Source: Frondihabitans australicus
Lineage (GTDB): Bacteria; Actinomycetota; Actinomycetes; Actinomycetales; Microbacteriaceae
Length of the DNA: 64,000 nucleotides
Direction of reading: 5' to 3'
Assembly: GCF_003634555.1 (NCBI RefSeq)
Contig: NZ_RBKS01000001.1
Span: 2,976,001-3,040,000, forward strand
In this document: piece by piece, positions 16,884-25,592 of the stretch
Layout of the letters: every line of letters starts with the position of its first letter
Position numbering within the stretch: position 1 is the first letter of the stretch
Notes under the pieces: model-generated
Told to the model about the DNA's origin: nothing
What the model saw: the letters and a program-made list of their open reading frames with translations, nothing else
Database searches by the model: none
Made by a program: the position numbers and the translations under genes

Positions 16884-17582
16884 ATGCCCGTTCCCGTTCC
16901 GAAGTCCGAATCCCCCGCTCCCCGTCGCCTCCTCCGCGACGTCGTCTTCGACAAGATGCTCGCCGCGATCGCCGACGGCACCCTCGAGCTCGGCGAACGC
17001 CTGAACGACGACGAGCTGGTGCGCTGGCTCGGAGTGTCGCGCACGCCGGTGCGCGAGGCGATCGCCAAGCTCGCGGACTTCGGGCTGGTCGACATCGAGG
17101 CGAACCGCTACACGCGCATCATCTCGCCGTCGCTCGAGGACTTCGCCGACACCACCGCGACCGCCTTCGACGTCTGGGCCGTCGTGACGCGCCGCGGCAT
17201 CCCGCTGCTCTCGGCAGCCGAGGCGAACGAGGTCACGTCTCTGATCAGCACCGTCAAGCGCAGCTCGTCGGGCGAGATCCGCACGGACGCCATCGCGAAC
17301 TTCGGCACCGCCATGAAGATCATCGCCGCCGCTTCCTCCTCGCCCAGCGTGCTGCGCCTGCTGGAGACCGTCAGCGACCGCGCGACCCTCCTCATCGGCC
17401 TGGCGACGCGCCAGGTCTCGTTCGGCGTGGCCCCCGCCCTCCTGCAGGGCCTCTCGGACGCCGTGGCCGCCCGCGACGGCAAGGCCGCGGCCGAGGTGCT
17501 CCTCTCGACGCACGACACCGTGGGCGACTACGTCGCCGCGGTCGGCGCCGCGGGCGTGTTCCCCGAGAAGCGCGCGCTCTGA
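16884..17582 (+). CDS. GntR-family regulator (pair B, second gene)
   Basis: 232 aa beginning MPVPVPKSESPAPRR, the closest paralogue of the preceding gene: both carry the segments LELGERLNDDELVRWLGV and VREAIA, and both continue DIEANRYTR. The effector domains differ strongly, suggesting that duplication was followed by ligand divergence. ATG 16884 was preferred over upstream frames because it aligns with the paralogue start. The stop overlaps the ABC gene by 4 bp (CTGA), giving an operon of regulator, regulator and ATPase. Confidence 0.9.
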   Translation: MPVPVPKSESPAPRRLLRDVVFDKMLAAIADGTLELGERLNDDELVRWLGVSRTPVREAIAKLADFGLVDIEANRYTRIISPSLEDFADTTATAFDVWAVVTRRGIPLLSAAEANEVTSLISTVKRSSSGEIRTDAIANFGTAMKIIAAASSSPSVLRLLETVSDRATLLIGLATRQVSFGVAPALLQGLSDAVAARDGKAAAEVLLSTHDTVGDYVAAVGAAGVFPEKRAL

Positions 17583-18373
17583 CCGGCCCCGGGGCCGACG
17601 CCGTCCTCGAGCTGGACGACGTCCGCGTCACGCGCGCCGGGCGGGACCTCCTGCAGCACATCGACCTGACCGTCCGCGCGGGCGAGCACTGGGCGCTGAT
17701 CGGCCCGAACGGCGCCGGCAAGACCACGATGCTCACGATGTGCGGAGCGCTCGGCCATCCCACCTCGGGCACGGTCACCGTGCTCGGCAAGCGCCTGGGC
17801 CGCGTCGAGCTTCGCGAGCTGCGCACGCACATCGGCCACGTCGACCCGCGCCACCGCATGCTCGGCGACAACACTGTGCTCGAGGTGATCCTCACCGGCC
17901 TCACCGGCTCGAGCGATCCGCTCCCCCGCTGGGAGGCGTCCCCGACCGAGGTCATCAGGGCGCAGGAGCTGGCGGAGTCCGTCCGCCTCGAAGCCCGCCT
18001 GGCCTCGCGCTGGTCCACGCTGAGCCAGGGCGAGCGCGGCCGGGCTCTCATCGCCCGGGCGCTGATCGCGGATCCTGCCCTCCTGCTCCTCGACGAGCCG
18101 GCGACGGGCCTGGACGTCGCTGCCCGCGAGCACCTGCTCGAGACCGTCGACGCCCTGCGGGTGGCGCACCCCGAGGTCGCCTCGGTGACGGTGACGCATC
18201 ACCTCGAGGACCTGCCGGCGTCGACCAGCCACGCGATGCTGCTGCGCGACGGGCGCATCGCCGCGACGGGCGGCGCCGACGACGTGCTCACGAGCGAGAA
18301 CGTGTCGGCGGCGTTCGACTTCCCGCTGGCGATCACCCGCCACGAGGGCCGCTGGCTCGCGCGTCGCGCCTGA
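17579..18373 (+). CDS. ABC transporter ATPase (ModF/YlmA-like), CTG start
   Basis: 264-aa single ATPase domain: Walker A GPNGAGKTT, signature LSQGERGR, Walker B LLLLDEPATGLD and H-loop VTVTHHLEDLP. It resembles the ModF/PhrA/YlmA group, which often lacks a permease partner, and none is nearby. No ATG, GTG or TTG exists in frame between the upstream regulator and the first conserved strand. The only sensible start is CTG 17579, overlapping the regulator stop as CTGA, with GAGAAG about 9 nt upstream. That is an unusual initiation codon and needs coupling. Transport substrate unknown. Confidence 0.87.
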   Translation: MTGPGADAVLELDDVRVTRAGRDLLQHIDLTVRAGEHWALIGPNGAGKTTMLTMCGALGHPTSGTVTVLGKRLGRVELRELRTHIGHVDPRHRMLGDNTVLEVILTGLTGSSDPLPRWEASPTEVIRAQELAESVRLEARLASRWSTLSQGERGRALIARALIADPALLLLDEPATGLDVAAREHLLETVDALRVAHPEVASVTVTHHLEDLPASTSHAMLLRDGRIAATGGADDVLTSENVSAAFDFPLAITRHEGRWLARRA

Positions 18374-18376
18374 CGG

Positions 18377-19723
18377 CTAGGCGGGGGCGACGGCCGAGGC
18401 AGCGGCGCGCGCGGCGGCGGGCAGGGCCTGCAGGATCCGCGACACCGCCGCGTCGTCATGTGCGGCCGTCACGAACCACGCCTCGAACACCGACGGCGGC
18501 AGGTTGACGCCCTGGTCGAGCATCGAGTGGAAGAACGGCGCGTAGCGCCACCCCTCCTGTGCGCGGACGTCGTCGTAGTTCCGCGGGGTCTCGCCGGTGA
18601 ACGCGAACGAGAAGAGGTTGCCGGCCCGCTGGACGCTGTGCGCGACGCCCTCGGCCGACAGCGCCGCGGACGTCTCGCGGGCGAGGACGTCGGCGACCTC
18701 GTCGAGACGGCGGTACACCGAAGCGTCGGCGAGGCGCAGCGTGGCGATGCCGGCGGCGACCGCGACCGGGTTGCCGCTCAGCGTGCCCGCCTGGTAGACC
18801 GGCCCGAGCGGCGCGAGGTAGTCCATGATCTCGGCCCGGCCGCCGAGCGCGGCGAGCGGCATGCCGCCGCCGATGACCTTGCCGAAGGTGATGAGGTCGG
18901 GCTCCCAACCGGCGCCGTCGGGCACCACGCGCGACGCCTCGAGGCCCCACCAGCCGGCGCTGCCGACCCGGAAGCCGGTGAGCACCTCGTCGACGATCAG
19001 GAGCGCGCCGTGTCGCCGGGTGATCTCCGAGAGCGCCCGGTTGAAGCCGCGGTCGGGAGCCATCACGCCCATGTTGGCGGCAGCCGCCTCGACGATCACC
19101 CCGGCGATGCGCTCAGAGTGCTCGTCGAACGCGGCACGGACGGCGTCGAGGTCGTTGTACGGCAGGACGAGGGTCTGCGAGGCGGTCTCGACCGTGATGC
19201 CGGCGGAGCCCGGGAGCGCCAGCGTCGCCACACCCGACCCCGCCTCGGCCAGGAGCGAGTCGGAGTGGCCGTGGTAGTGCCCGGCGAACTTCACGAGCAG
19301 GTCCCGGCCGGTGTAGCCGCGGGCGAGGCGGATCGCGGTCATGGTCGCCTCGGTGCCCGTCGACACCATCCGGATCTTGCCGATCGGCTTCTGATCGCCC
19401 ACGCTCACTCGCTCGCGCACGATCTCGGCCAGCTCGGTCTCGCCGGGCGTGGACGCGCCGAACGACAGCCCGTGGCCGGCCGCCTCGCGCACCGCCTCGA
19501 CGACCGCGGGGTGCGCATGGCCCAGGATCGCCGGACCCCACGAAGCGACGAGGTCGACGTACTCGCGGCCCTCGGCATCGGTGACGTACGCACTGTGCGC
19601 GTCGACGAGGAAGCGCGGGGTGCCGCCGACCGAGCCGTAGGCGCGCACCGGCGAGTTGACCCCGCCCGGGATCGAGGCCTTGGCGCGCGAGAAGGCGAGG
19701 TCGTTGGCGGTCTGGTTCGTCAT
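18377..19723 (-). CDS. hemL: Glutamate-1-semialdehyde 2,1-aminomutase
   Basis: PLP enzyme making 5-aminolevulinate from glutamate-1-semialdehyde, the second step of C5 heme synthesis. Seen: [14 protein letters not shown], the [15 protein letters not shown] segment, [24 protein letters not shown] and the cofactor Lys in [11 protein letters not shown]. 448 aa. ATG 19723 is the conserved [11 protein letters not shown] start; longer frames add unrelated residues. Last gene of the minus-strand hem run. It ends 3 bp from the convergent ABC gene, leaving no room for a terminator. Its leader is a CA/GT-rich low-complexity tract. Confidence 0.97.
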   Translation of the reverse strand: MTNQTANDLAFSRAKASIPGGVNSPVRAYGSVGGTPRFLVDAHSAYVTDAEGREYVDLVASWGPAILGHAHPAVVEAVREAAGHGLSFGASTPGETELAEIVRERVSVGDQKPIGKIRMVSTGTEATMTAIRLARGYTGRDLLVKFAGHYHGHSDSLLAEAGSGVATLALPGSAGITVETASQTLVLPYNDLDAVRAAFDEHSERIAGVIVEAAAANMGVMAPDRGFNRALSEITRRHGALLIVDEVLTGFRVGSAGWWGLEASRVVPDGAGWEPDLITFGKVIGGGMPLAALGGRAEIMDYLAPLGPVYQAGTLSGNPVAVAAGIATLRLADASVYRRLDEVADVLARETSAALSAEGVAHSVQRAGNLFSFAFTGETPRNYDDVRAQEGWRYAPFFHSMLDQGVNLPPSVFEAWFVTAAHDDAAVSRILQALPAAARAAASAVAPA

Positions 19724-19787
19724 GATCCTGCTGTCTGTGTCGGTGTGTGTCTGTCTGCGCGAGCCGCCCGGGCCGGGCCGCCCCGGG

Positions 19788-20801
19788 CTAGAGGAGGGCG
19801 CGCGACGGGTCGCCGAGACCGCGCAGGCGCTCCGCGAGGTCGGTGGCGAAGTAGGTGAGGATGCCCTCGGCACCCGCGCGCTTGATGCCGAGCACGCTCT
19901 CGTACGACGCGGCGTCGAGGTCGATCCAGCCGTTCGCGGCGGCGGCCTGCATCATCGAGTACTCGCCCGAGATCTGGTACGCCCACACCGGCACGTCACT
20001 GATTGCAGCGGTGTCGGCCAGCACGTCGAGGTAGCTCATCGCCGGCTTCACCATCACGATGTCGGCACCCTCGTCGAGGTCGAGCTGAACCTCGCGCCCG
20101 CCCTCGCGGCGGTTGGCGGAGTCCATCTGGTAGGTGCGGCGGTCACCCTGGAGCGACGACTGCACGGCCTCCCTGAACGGGCCGTAGAAGGCGCTGGCGT
20201 ACTTCGCGGCATAGGCCAGGATCGCGCGATCGCCGAACCCGGCGGTGTCGAGGGCGTCGCGAATGGCGGCCACCTGACCGTCCATCATGCCGCTCGGCGC
20301 GACCAGCTCGGCTCCGGCGTCGGCGTGCTGCACGGCCATCTCGCGGTAGCGCTCGAGGGTCGCGTCGTTGTCGACGACGCCGTTCGCGTCGAGCACGCCG
20401 CAGTGGCCGTGGTCGGTGAACTCGTCGAGGCAGACGTCGGTCTGGACCACCATGACGTCGCCGACCTCGGCAGCGGCCACGCGCGTGGCGCGGTTGAGGA
20501 TGCCGTCGGGGTCGGTGGCGCCGGAGCCCCGGGCGTCCTTCTTCTCGTCCAGCGGCACGCCGAACAGCATGACGCCGCCGACGCCCGCGGCCGCCGCGCG
20601 CTGCAGGGCCGGCTTCATGCTGTCGAGCGAGTGGTGCGCGACCCCCGGCATCGATGCGATCGGCACGTCGGCGTCGATGCCCTCGCGCACGAACATCGGC
20701 AGGATCAGGTCGGCGGGGTGCAGGCGGGTCTCGGCGACGAGTCGGCGCAGAGCCGGGGTGGCGCGCAGACGGCGCCCGCGGACGGCGGGGAAGGACGACA
20801 T
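19788..20801 (-). CDS. hemB: Delta-aminolevulinic acid dehydratase (porphobilinogen synthase)
   Basis: Condenses two 5-aminolevulinates to porphobilinogen. Residues include [28 protein letters not shown] with metal-site Cys/His, the Schiff-base Lys in [13 protein letters not shown], and [11 protein letters not shown] with the second active Lys. 337 aa from ATG 20801, preferred over an upstream ATG at 20843. It is 4 bp after hemD, so clearly in the operon. The [14 protein letters not shown] region supports a metal-binding type with mixed Cys/Asp ligands; the exact metal is not certain. Confidence 0.97.
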   Translation of the reverse strand: MSSFPAVRGRRLRATPALRRLVAETRLHPADLILPMFVREGIDADVPIASMPGVAHHSLDSMKPALQRAAAAGVGGVMLFGVPLDEKKDARGSGATDPDGILNRATRVAAAEVGDVMVVQTDVCLDEFTDHGHCGVLDANGVVDNDATLERYREMAVQHADAGAELVAPSGMMDGQVAAIRDALDTAGFGDRAILAYAAKYASAFYGPFREAVQSSLQGDRRTYQMDSANRREGGREVQLDLDEGADIVMVKPAMSYLDVLADTAAISDVPVWAYQISGEYSMMQAAAANGWIDLDAASYESVLGIKRAGAEGILTYFATDLAERLRGLGDPSRALL

Positions 20802-20805
20802 GGAG

Positions 20806-21609
20806 TCAGCTTTCGGAAGGATCGGCCTGGCCGGCGAGCGCATGCTCGACCACGGCCTCGACCAGGGCGGACGCCGAGCGGGTCTCGGCGATGAGATGCA
20901 CCGGGAGGCCCGCGGCGCGGGCGTCGAACGCGGTGCGCGGGCCGATGCAGGCGACGACGGTGCCCTCGGGCAGCGGTGCGAGCTGGGCCGCGATCTGGCG
21001 GGCGACGCTGCCCGAGGTGATGAGGATCACCGAGATGTCGCCGCTGGCGACGCGGCTGGTGATCGCAGGATCCACGGGAACCCCGACCGTCCGATACGCC
21101 GCGACGAACTCCGCGTCGAGCCCGGCGTCCCGGAGGCCGGCCACGAGCGTGGGCTCCGCGATGTCGGACTGCGGGACGAGGACCTTCCCGGCGATCCTGG
21201 TGCGGGGCAGCTCTTTGACGAGGCCGCGGGCGGAGTTGTCGTTCTCGGGGACGAAGTCGACGCGGATCCCGGCGAGCTTCAGCGCGGCCGCCGTGGTCTC
21301 ACCGACGGCCGCGACCCGGGTGGTCGGCGCCGGGCGGATGCTGTTGCCCATGAGCACGTCGACCGTGGTCGCACTGGTGACGACCAGCCAGTCGTACTCG
21401 CCGGCCTCGAGCTTGAGCAGCGACACCATCAGCCCGTGGGCGTTCTCGGTGGGCGCGAAGTTGATGAGCGGGGCGATGACCGGATGCGCGCCGTACGACC
21501 GCAGCGTGGCCGACACTCCGTCGCCCCACTTGCCGCCGCGCGGAACGAGCACGCTGACGCCGCGCAGCGGCTTGTCAGCGCCTATCGGTCGGTCGCCCCG
21601 GTCGGTCAT
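20806..21609 (-). CDS. hemD: Uroporphyrinogen-III synthase
   Basis: Cyclises hydroxymethylbilane with ring-D inversion. 267 aa with the two-domain HemD pattern: LRGVSVLVPRGGKWGD at the start, WLVVTSATTVDVL, VAAVGETTAAAL and, in the second half, VILITSGSVARQIAAQL and VVACIGPRTAFDA. HemD sequences diverge strongly, so operon position (ATGA overlap with hemC, 4 bp before hemB) adds weight. ATG 21609 is the coupled start. Confidence 0.94.
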   Translation of the reverse strand: MTDRGDRPIGADKPLRGVSVLVPRGGKWGDGVSATLRSYGAHPVIAPLINFAPTENAHGLMVSLLKLEAGEYDWLVVTSATTVDVLMGNSIRPAPTTRVAAVGETTAAALKLAGIRVDFVPENDNSARGLVKELPRTRIAGKVLVPQSDIAEPTLVAGLRDAGLDAEFVAAYRTVGVPVDPAITSRVASGDISVILITSGSVARQIAAQLAPLPEGTVVACIGPRTAFDARAAGLPVHLIAETRSASALVEAVVEHALAGQADPSES

Positions 21610-22571
21610 TCCGCGTCGGTCCCCTTCGCCGAGTCGCCGAGAGGGGCGAGCGTGGCGGCGCCGTTCGCGAGCAGCTCGTCGACGACCCGCCCGGCGACCT
21701 CGTGCACGTCGGCCAGCTGCGACGCGAGGCCGCTCGGCTCGAGGGTGACGCCGTGCGAGGCGCTGAGCCGCGAGGCCCCGTCGAGCGCGTAGACGGTGGC
21801 AGACACGAGCAGGAGCCCGGCGTCCACGACCGCGGTCACACCCACCGGCGCCGCGCACCCGGCCTCGAGGCCCGCCAGCACCTCGCGCTCGGCGGTCGCG
21901 ATCAGCCGTGTCTCGCGGTGGTCGAGGGCCTTCAGCCCCTTCGTGAGGTCGGGGCCGGAGTCGCCGTCTCGCACCTCGAGGGCGAGAGCCCCCTGGCCGG
22001 GGGCGGTCGGCCAGAAGCCGAGCCCGAACAGCTCGGTGGCCTGGTCGAGCAGGCCGAGGCGGGAGAGCCCGGCGGCCGACAGCATCACGGCGTCGAGGTC
22101 GTCGCCGACCCGGCCCAGGCGCGTGTCGACGTTGCCTCGGATGTCGACCACCTCGAGATCCTGCCGCCTGCTCTTCAGCTGGGCGACGCGACGCGGCGAC
22201 CCGGTGCCGACCCGGGCGCCCTCGGGCAGCTGGTCGAGGGTGAGGCCGTCGCGGGCGCACAGCGCGTCGCGGGCATCGGCGCGGGCGGGGATCGCACCGA
22301 TCACGAGACCGGGGTGCAGCGCCGTGGGGAGGTCTTTCAGGGAGTGCACGAGCAGGTCGCACTCGTCGGCCAGCAGGGCCTCGCGCAGGGCGCTGGCGAA
22401 GACGCCCGTGCCGCCGAGCGTGGCGAGCGACGCCTGGGTGCGGTCGCCCTCGCTCGCGATGGTGACCAGCTCGACGTCGCGCCCGGTCGCCTTCGCGAGG
22501 CGCTCGAGCATGAGCGTCGACTGCGCCACGGCGAGCGCCGAGCCGCGGGTGCCGATCCGGAGGGCTGTCAC
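21606..22571 (-). CDS. hemC: Hydroxymethylbilane synthase (porphobilinogen deaminase)
   Basis: Polymerises four porphobilinogens. IGTRGSALAVAQS at the start, VHSLKDLPTALHPGL, RVGTGSPRRVAQLKSRR, DIRGNVDTRLGR and the dipyrromethane-binding Cys in LEAGCAAPVGV are all present. 321 aa from GTG 22571, which overlaps the ferrochelatase stop (GTGA). The 3' end overlaps hemD (ATGA). Confidence 0.97.
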   Translation of the reverse strand: MTALRIGTRGSALAVAQSTLMLERLAKATGRDVELVTIASEGDRTQASLATLGGTGVFASALREALLADECDLLVHSLKDLPTALHPGLVIGAIPARADARDALCARDGLTLDQLPEGARVGTGSPRRVAQLKSRRQDLEVVDIRGNVDTRLGRVGDDLDAVMLSAAGLSRLGLLDQATELFGLGFWPTAPGQGALALEVRDGDSGPDLTKGLKALDHRETRLIATAEREVLAGLEAGCAAPVGVTAVVDAGLLLVSATVYALDGASRLSASHGVTLEPSGLASQLADVHEVAGRVVDELLANGAATLAPLGDSAKGTDAE

Positions 22572-23767
22572 GGGGCCACACCGGCGGCCGCGGGCTTGAA
22601 GCCCAGGCGGACGTTCTCGCAGCAGCCCGGCCGGCAGACGTCGTACCAGGGGCCGAGGTCGGTGACGTGCGGGCGGTCGCCGACCGGCACGCCGTCGCGG
22701 CGCTCCAGCACCAGGTCGACCAGACCGGTGACGTAGTTCGGGTCGATGCCGGGCGTCGGCGTGCGGACCGCCCAGAAGCCCTCGTCTTCGCAGGATTCGA
22801 GCGCCTCGTTGTCGAGGTCCCACATGACCTCCATGTGGTCGCTCACGAACCCGAGGGGAACGATCACGACGGCCTTCGTCGGGCCGCCCGCGAGCGCGTG
22901 GATGGCGTCGTTGATGTCGGGCTCGAGCCACGGCATCGACGGCGGGCCGGAGCGCGACTGGAAGACGAGCTGCCACGGCACGCTCGTCTCGGAGTCGAGC
23001 TCGAGGGCCGCTTCGGCCGCGGCCATAACGACCTCCGCGACCGCGCGGTGCTGGGCGGCGTAGGCGCCGTCAGCGTCGAACCCGCGAGACTCAGGGCCGC
23101 TCTTGGCGGCATCGGTCGACGGGATCGAGTGCGTCGAGAACAGCACCTGCACCTCGCTGCCGAGGTCGAGGCCGTCGATCTCGGCCCGCGCCTTGACGAG
23201 GGCGTCGCGGACGCCGTCGATGAACGGCTGCACGAAGCCGGGGTGGTCGAAGAACTGGCGCACCTTGTCGATCTGCACGGTGCCCTCGAGGCCGGTGCTC
23301 TCGAGGCCCATCGCGAAGTCCTCGCGGTACTGGCGGCACGACGAGTAGGACGAGTAGGCGCTCGTGGCGATGGCGATGAGCTTCGTGAAGCCGCGCTCGT
23401 TCGCCTCGCGGATCGCGTCGGGGATGTACGGCTCCCAGTTGCGGTTGCCCCAGAGCACCGGCAGGTCGATCTCACGCCGGGCGAGTTCGGCCTCGAGGGC
23501 CGCCTTGAGCTCGCGGTTGTGCTCGTTGATCGGGCTCACCCCGCCGAAGTGGCGGTAGTGGTGCGCGACCTCCTCGAGGCGCTCCTCGGGGATCCCGCGG
23601 CCGCGGGTGACGTTGCGGAGGAAGGGGATGACGTCCTCCTGCCCCTCGGGCCCGCCGAAGCCGGCGAGGAGGATGGCGTCGTAGGCCGTGGGCTCGGCGA
23701 CCCACTCGGGGCCGTCGGCCGCGACCGGCGTCGCGCCGAGGACCATGCCGTTGTTCGTGATGCTCAA
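22568..23767 (-). CDS. hemH: Coproporphyrin III ferrochelatase (HemH/CpfC)
   Basis: Inserts Fe2+ into a porphyrin. Because HemQ and HemY of the coproporphyrin route are encoded alongside, the natural substrate is expected to be coproporphyrin III. Seen: YDAILLAGFGGPEGQEDV, the FGGVSPINEHNRELK region, FSTHSIPS with the active-site His, and WLEPDINDAI. Cys in YSSYSSCRQY plus the C-terminal CRPGCCENV cluster could bind the [2Fe-2S] centre known from actinobacterial ferrochelatases. I favour TTG 23767, which overlaps the hemQ stop as TTGA; ATG 23746 (7 residues shorter) is possible. Confidence 0.94.
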   Translation of the reverse strand: MSITNNGMVLGATPVAADGPEWVAEPTAYDAILLAGFGGPEGQEDVIPFLRNVTRGRGIPEERLEEVAHHYRHFGGVSPINEHNRELKAALEAELARREIDLPVLWGNRNWEPYIPDAIREANERGFTKLIAIATSAYSSYSSCRQYREDFAMGLESTGLEGTVQIDKVRQFFDHPGFVQPFIDGVRDALVKARAEIDGLDLGSEVQVLFSTHSIPSTDAAKSGPESRGFDADGAYAAQHRAVAEVVMAAAEAALELDSETSVPWQLVFQSRSGPPSMPWLEPDINDAIHALAGGPTKAVVIVPLGFVSDHMEVMWDLDNEALESCEDEGFWAVRTPTPGIDPNYVTGLVDLVLERRDGVPVGDRPHVTDLGPWYDVCRPGCCENVRLGFKPAAAGVAP

Positions 23768-24489
23768 CGGAGCACGTCTCCGATCTCCGCCGTCGGGATC
23801 CGGCGTCCGGTGTAGAAGGGAACCTCTTCGCGCACGTGCATCCGCGCCTCGGTGTAGCGGAGGTCTCGCATGAGATCGACCAGCTGCACGAGCTCGGGTG
23901 CTTCGAGCGCCAGAATCCATTCGTAGTCGCCCAGGCTGAAGCTCGCCACCGTGTTCGTCAGCACCTTGCGGTGCGCGGCGCCCTTCATGCCGTGGTCGCG
24001 GAGCATCGCGCGACGCTCGTCGTCGGGCAGCAGGTACCACTCGTAGCTGCGCACGAACGGGTACACGGTGAGCCACTGCTCGGGCTCCTTGCCGCGCATG
24101 AAGGCGGGGCTGTGGTCTTTCGAGAACTCCGCCTCGCGGTGCATGCCCATCGCGTTCCAGGTCGGCAGGAGCTCACGCAGCAGCGGGGTGCGCAGCAGCG
24201 CGCGGTAGCCCGCCTGAAGGTCTTCGGGGACGCTGCCGTGCAGCCAGATCATGAGGTCGCTGTCGGCCTTGAGGCCCGAGACGTCGTAGAAGCCGCGGAC
24301 CGTGACGCCCTGCGCGGCCAGCTCGGCCACGACGTGGTCGATCTCGCTCGCGTGCGAGGGGTGGGTGTCGATCGGGCGTGCGGGGTCGCGGCGCAGGACC
24401 GTCCAGAGCGTGTAGCCCAGGATCTCGGACTGTGCTGCGGCGGCGGATTCGGGCAGGGAAGTGCCGTGCGCGTCGGCGCTGGAGTTCAT
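23764..24489 (-). CDS. hemQ: Coproheme decarboxylase (HemQ/ChdC)
   Basis: Chlorite-dismutase-fold enzyme that oxidatively decarboxylates coproheme to heme b with H2O2, the last step of the actinobacterial route. 241 aa; catalytic Tyr expected in VYPFVRSYEWYLL and axial His in LRDHGMKG. The N-terminal GYTLWTVLRRD and C-terminal FYTGRRIP are typical. First gene of the coupled hemQ-hemH-hemC-hemD-hemB-hemL series. Upstream neighbours are three small membrane-protein genes. Confidence 0.95.
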   Translation of the reverse strand: MNSSADAHGTSLPESAAAAQSEILGYTLWTVLRRDPARPIDTHPSHASEIDHVVAELAAQGVTVRGFYDVSGLKADSDLMIWLHGSVPEDLQAGYRALLRTPLLRELLPTWNAMGMHREAEFSKDHSPAFMRGKEPEQWLTVYPFVRSYEWYLLPDDERRAMLRDHGMKGAAHRKVLTNTVASFSLGDYEWILALEAPELVQLVDLMRDLRYTEARMHVREEVPFYTGRRIPTAEIGDVLR

Positions 24490-24556
24490 GCCTCTATCTT
24501 CCCTTGCCGACCTGAAAGGCGCGAACCGGGGCGCTCGGCCCCGAGCGACCGGCAGG

Positions 24557-24784
24557 TCAGCGACGGCGCAGCGCGATCAGGGCGAAGCCGCCGATCGCCG
24601 CAGCGGTCGCGGCGGCACCGGCCAGCCACGGCTTCGGGTCGACGTCGAACGACGCCTTCGCCTTGGACGCGGCCGCCCCGAGCTGCTTGGGGATGTTGAG
24701 CTTGTCCTCGAGCTCGTTCAGCGTCGCCGCGAGCTCGGCCCGCGTGTGGTCGATCGAGGCCTGGATGTCGTCGATGTTGCTCAT
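24557..24784 (-). CDS. DUF3618 small membrane protein
   Basis: 75 aa. The N-terminal part (NIDDIQASIDHTRAELAATL) is the DUF3618 amphipathic helix, then a linker with KQLGAAASKAKA and one transmembrane helix near the C-terminus ending in ALRRR. Function unknown. The family commonly travels with holin-like and YtxH-like proteins in actinobacteria, as here. Its ATG overlaps the preceding stop by 1 nt. Confidence 0.85.
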   Translation of the reverse strand: MSNIDDIQASIDHTRAELAATLNELEDKLNIPKQLGAAASKAKASFDVDPKPWLAGAAATAAAIGGFALIALRRR

Positions 24785-25245
24785 CAGAAGCGTCCTCCGA
24801 AGTCGGAACCGATGTCGGAGCGCGGGATCCGCCCGACGCCCTTGACCGCCTTCACGTCGCTCTTGACGCTGTCGATGGTCTTCTTCGGCAGGGGCGGCAG
24901 CCCCTTCTTGATCTGGGTGTACCCGAGGTAGCCGAGACCGGCCGCCACGAGGAGGAAGAGCGCAGCGACCAGCAGGGCGGCGAGCCAACCCGGCATGACG
25001 AGCGACAGCGCGAAGATGCCCGCGATGATCAGGCACAGCAGCATGAGGAACAGGAACAGGAGGGCGCCCACGATGAGGCCCGCCCCGATGCCGAAGACCT
25101 TCGCCTTGGCGATCAGCTCTTTCTTGAGCAGCTCGATCTCGCCCTTGACCAGGTCTTTGACCAGGTTCGGGATGTCGGTGAGCAGGTTCAGCAGAGAGCG
25201 CTTCTTCGCGTGGTGGATGCCGTCGGCCCGGGTCGACTCGGTCAT
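24784..25245 (-). CDS. Phage-holin-family / Actinobacterial holin-X membrane protein
   Basis: 153 aa. A basic N-terminus with an amphipathic helix (IPNLVKDLVKGEIELLKKEL), then two long hydrophobic segments (GAGLIVGALLFLFLMLLCL and the one around LAALLVAALFLLVAAGLGY), and a basic tail KKGLPPLPKKTID. This is the DUF1469/holin-X pattern; despite the name there is no sign of prophage here. ATGA overlap with the upstream YtxH-like gene. Possibly a membrane-stress or envelope protein; role unknown. Confidence 0.82.
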   Translation of the reverse strand: MTESTRADGIHHAKKRSLLNLLTDIPNLVKDLVKGEIELLKKELIAKAKVFGIGAGLIVGALLFLFLMLLCLIIAGIFALSLVMPGWLAALLVAALFLLVAAGLGYLGYTQIKKGLPPLPKKTIDSVKSDVKAVKGVGRIPRSDIGSDFGGRF

Positions 25246-25505
25246 GCGGTGCCTCTCTTGGGTGTTGTCTGGATTCCGAGGAGCTTCTTGACCGCCCACA
25301 GCACGACGTGGAACAGCCCCGTCACCACGCGCGGCAGCACTGCCTCGGCGGCCCGTTCGACCTTGACGACCTGCTTCTGCACCGGAGCCGAGTGCCACAC
25401 CTTCGAGGCCCCCGCGGCGATCTGCTCGTAGCGCTGGTGGCCGGCGCGCGAGCCCAGCACGTAACCGATCGCCGCGCCCGCGACGAACAACAGCCTGCCT
25501 CGCAT
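25242..25505 (-). CDS. YtxH-like small membrane protein
   Basis: 87 aa. RLLFVAGAAIGYVLGSRAG is a YtxH-type N-terminal transmembrane glycine-rich helix, followed by a soluble helix containing YEQIAAGASKVWHSAPVQKQ and a second weakly hydrophobic region. First of the three small genes, coupled to the next by ATGA. Sits 87 bp after hemY. YtxH proteins are associated with general stress in Gram-positives; function here is unknown. Confidence 0.78.
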   Translation of the reverse strand: MRGRLLFVAGAAIGYVLGSRAGHQRYEQIAAGASKVWHSAPVQKQVVKVERAAEAVLPRVVTGLFHVVLWAVKKLLGIQTTPKRGTA

Positions 25506-25592
25506 GCAACCTCCTGCTGCTGGTGATCGGCCCGGGCTTCTGACCGGCGCGTTCCTAGGTTAGTCCGGTGCGCCTGGCCTTTTCCGCGCGGG

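Noticed and set aside
19730-19760. GT/CA-rich tract before hemL as a regulatory repeat
   Set aside because: It is short, imperfect low-complexity sequence; no unit copy number can be defined.
24784-25245. Prophage remnant because of a holin-type protein
   Set aside because: No other phage gene, integrase or att site is present; the holin-X/DUF1469 group is chromosomal and joined by YtxH and DUF3618 genes.
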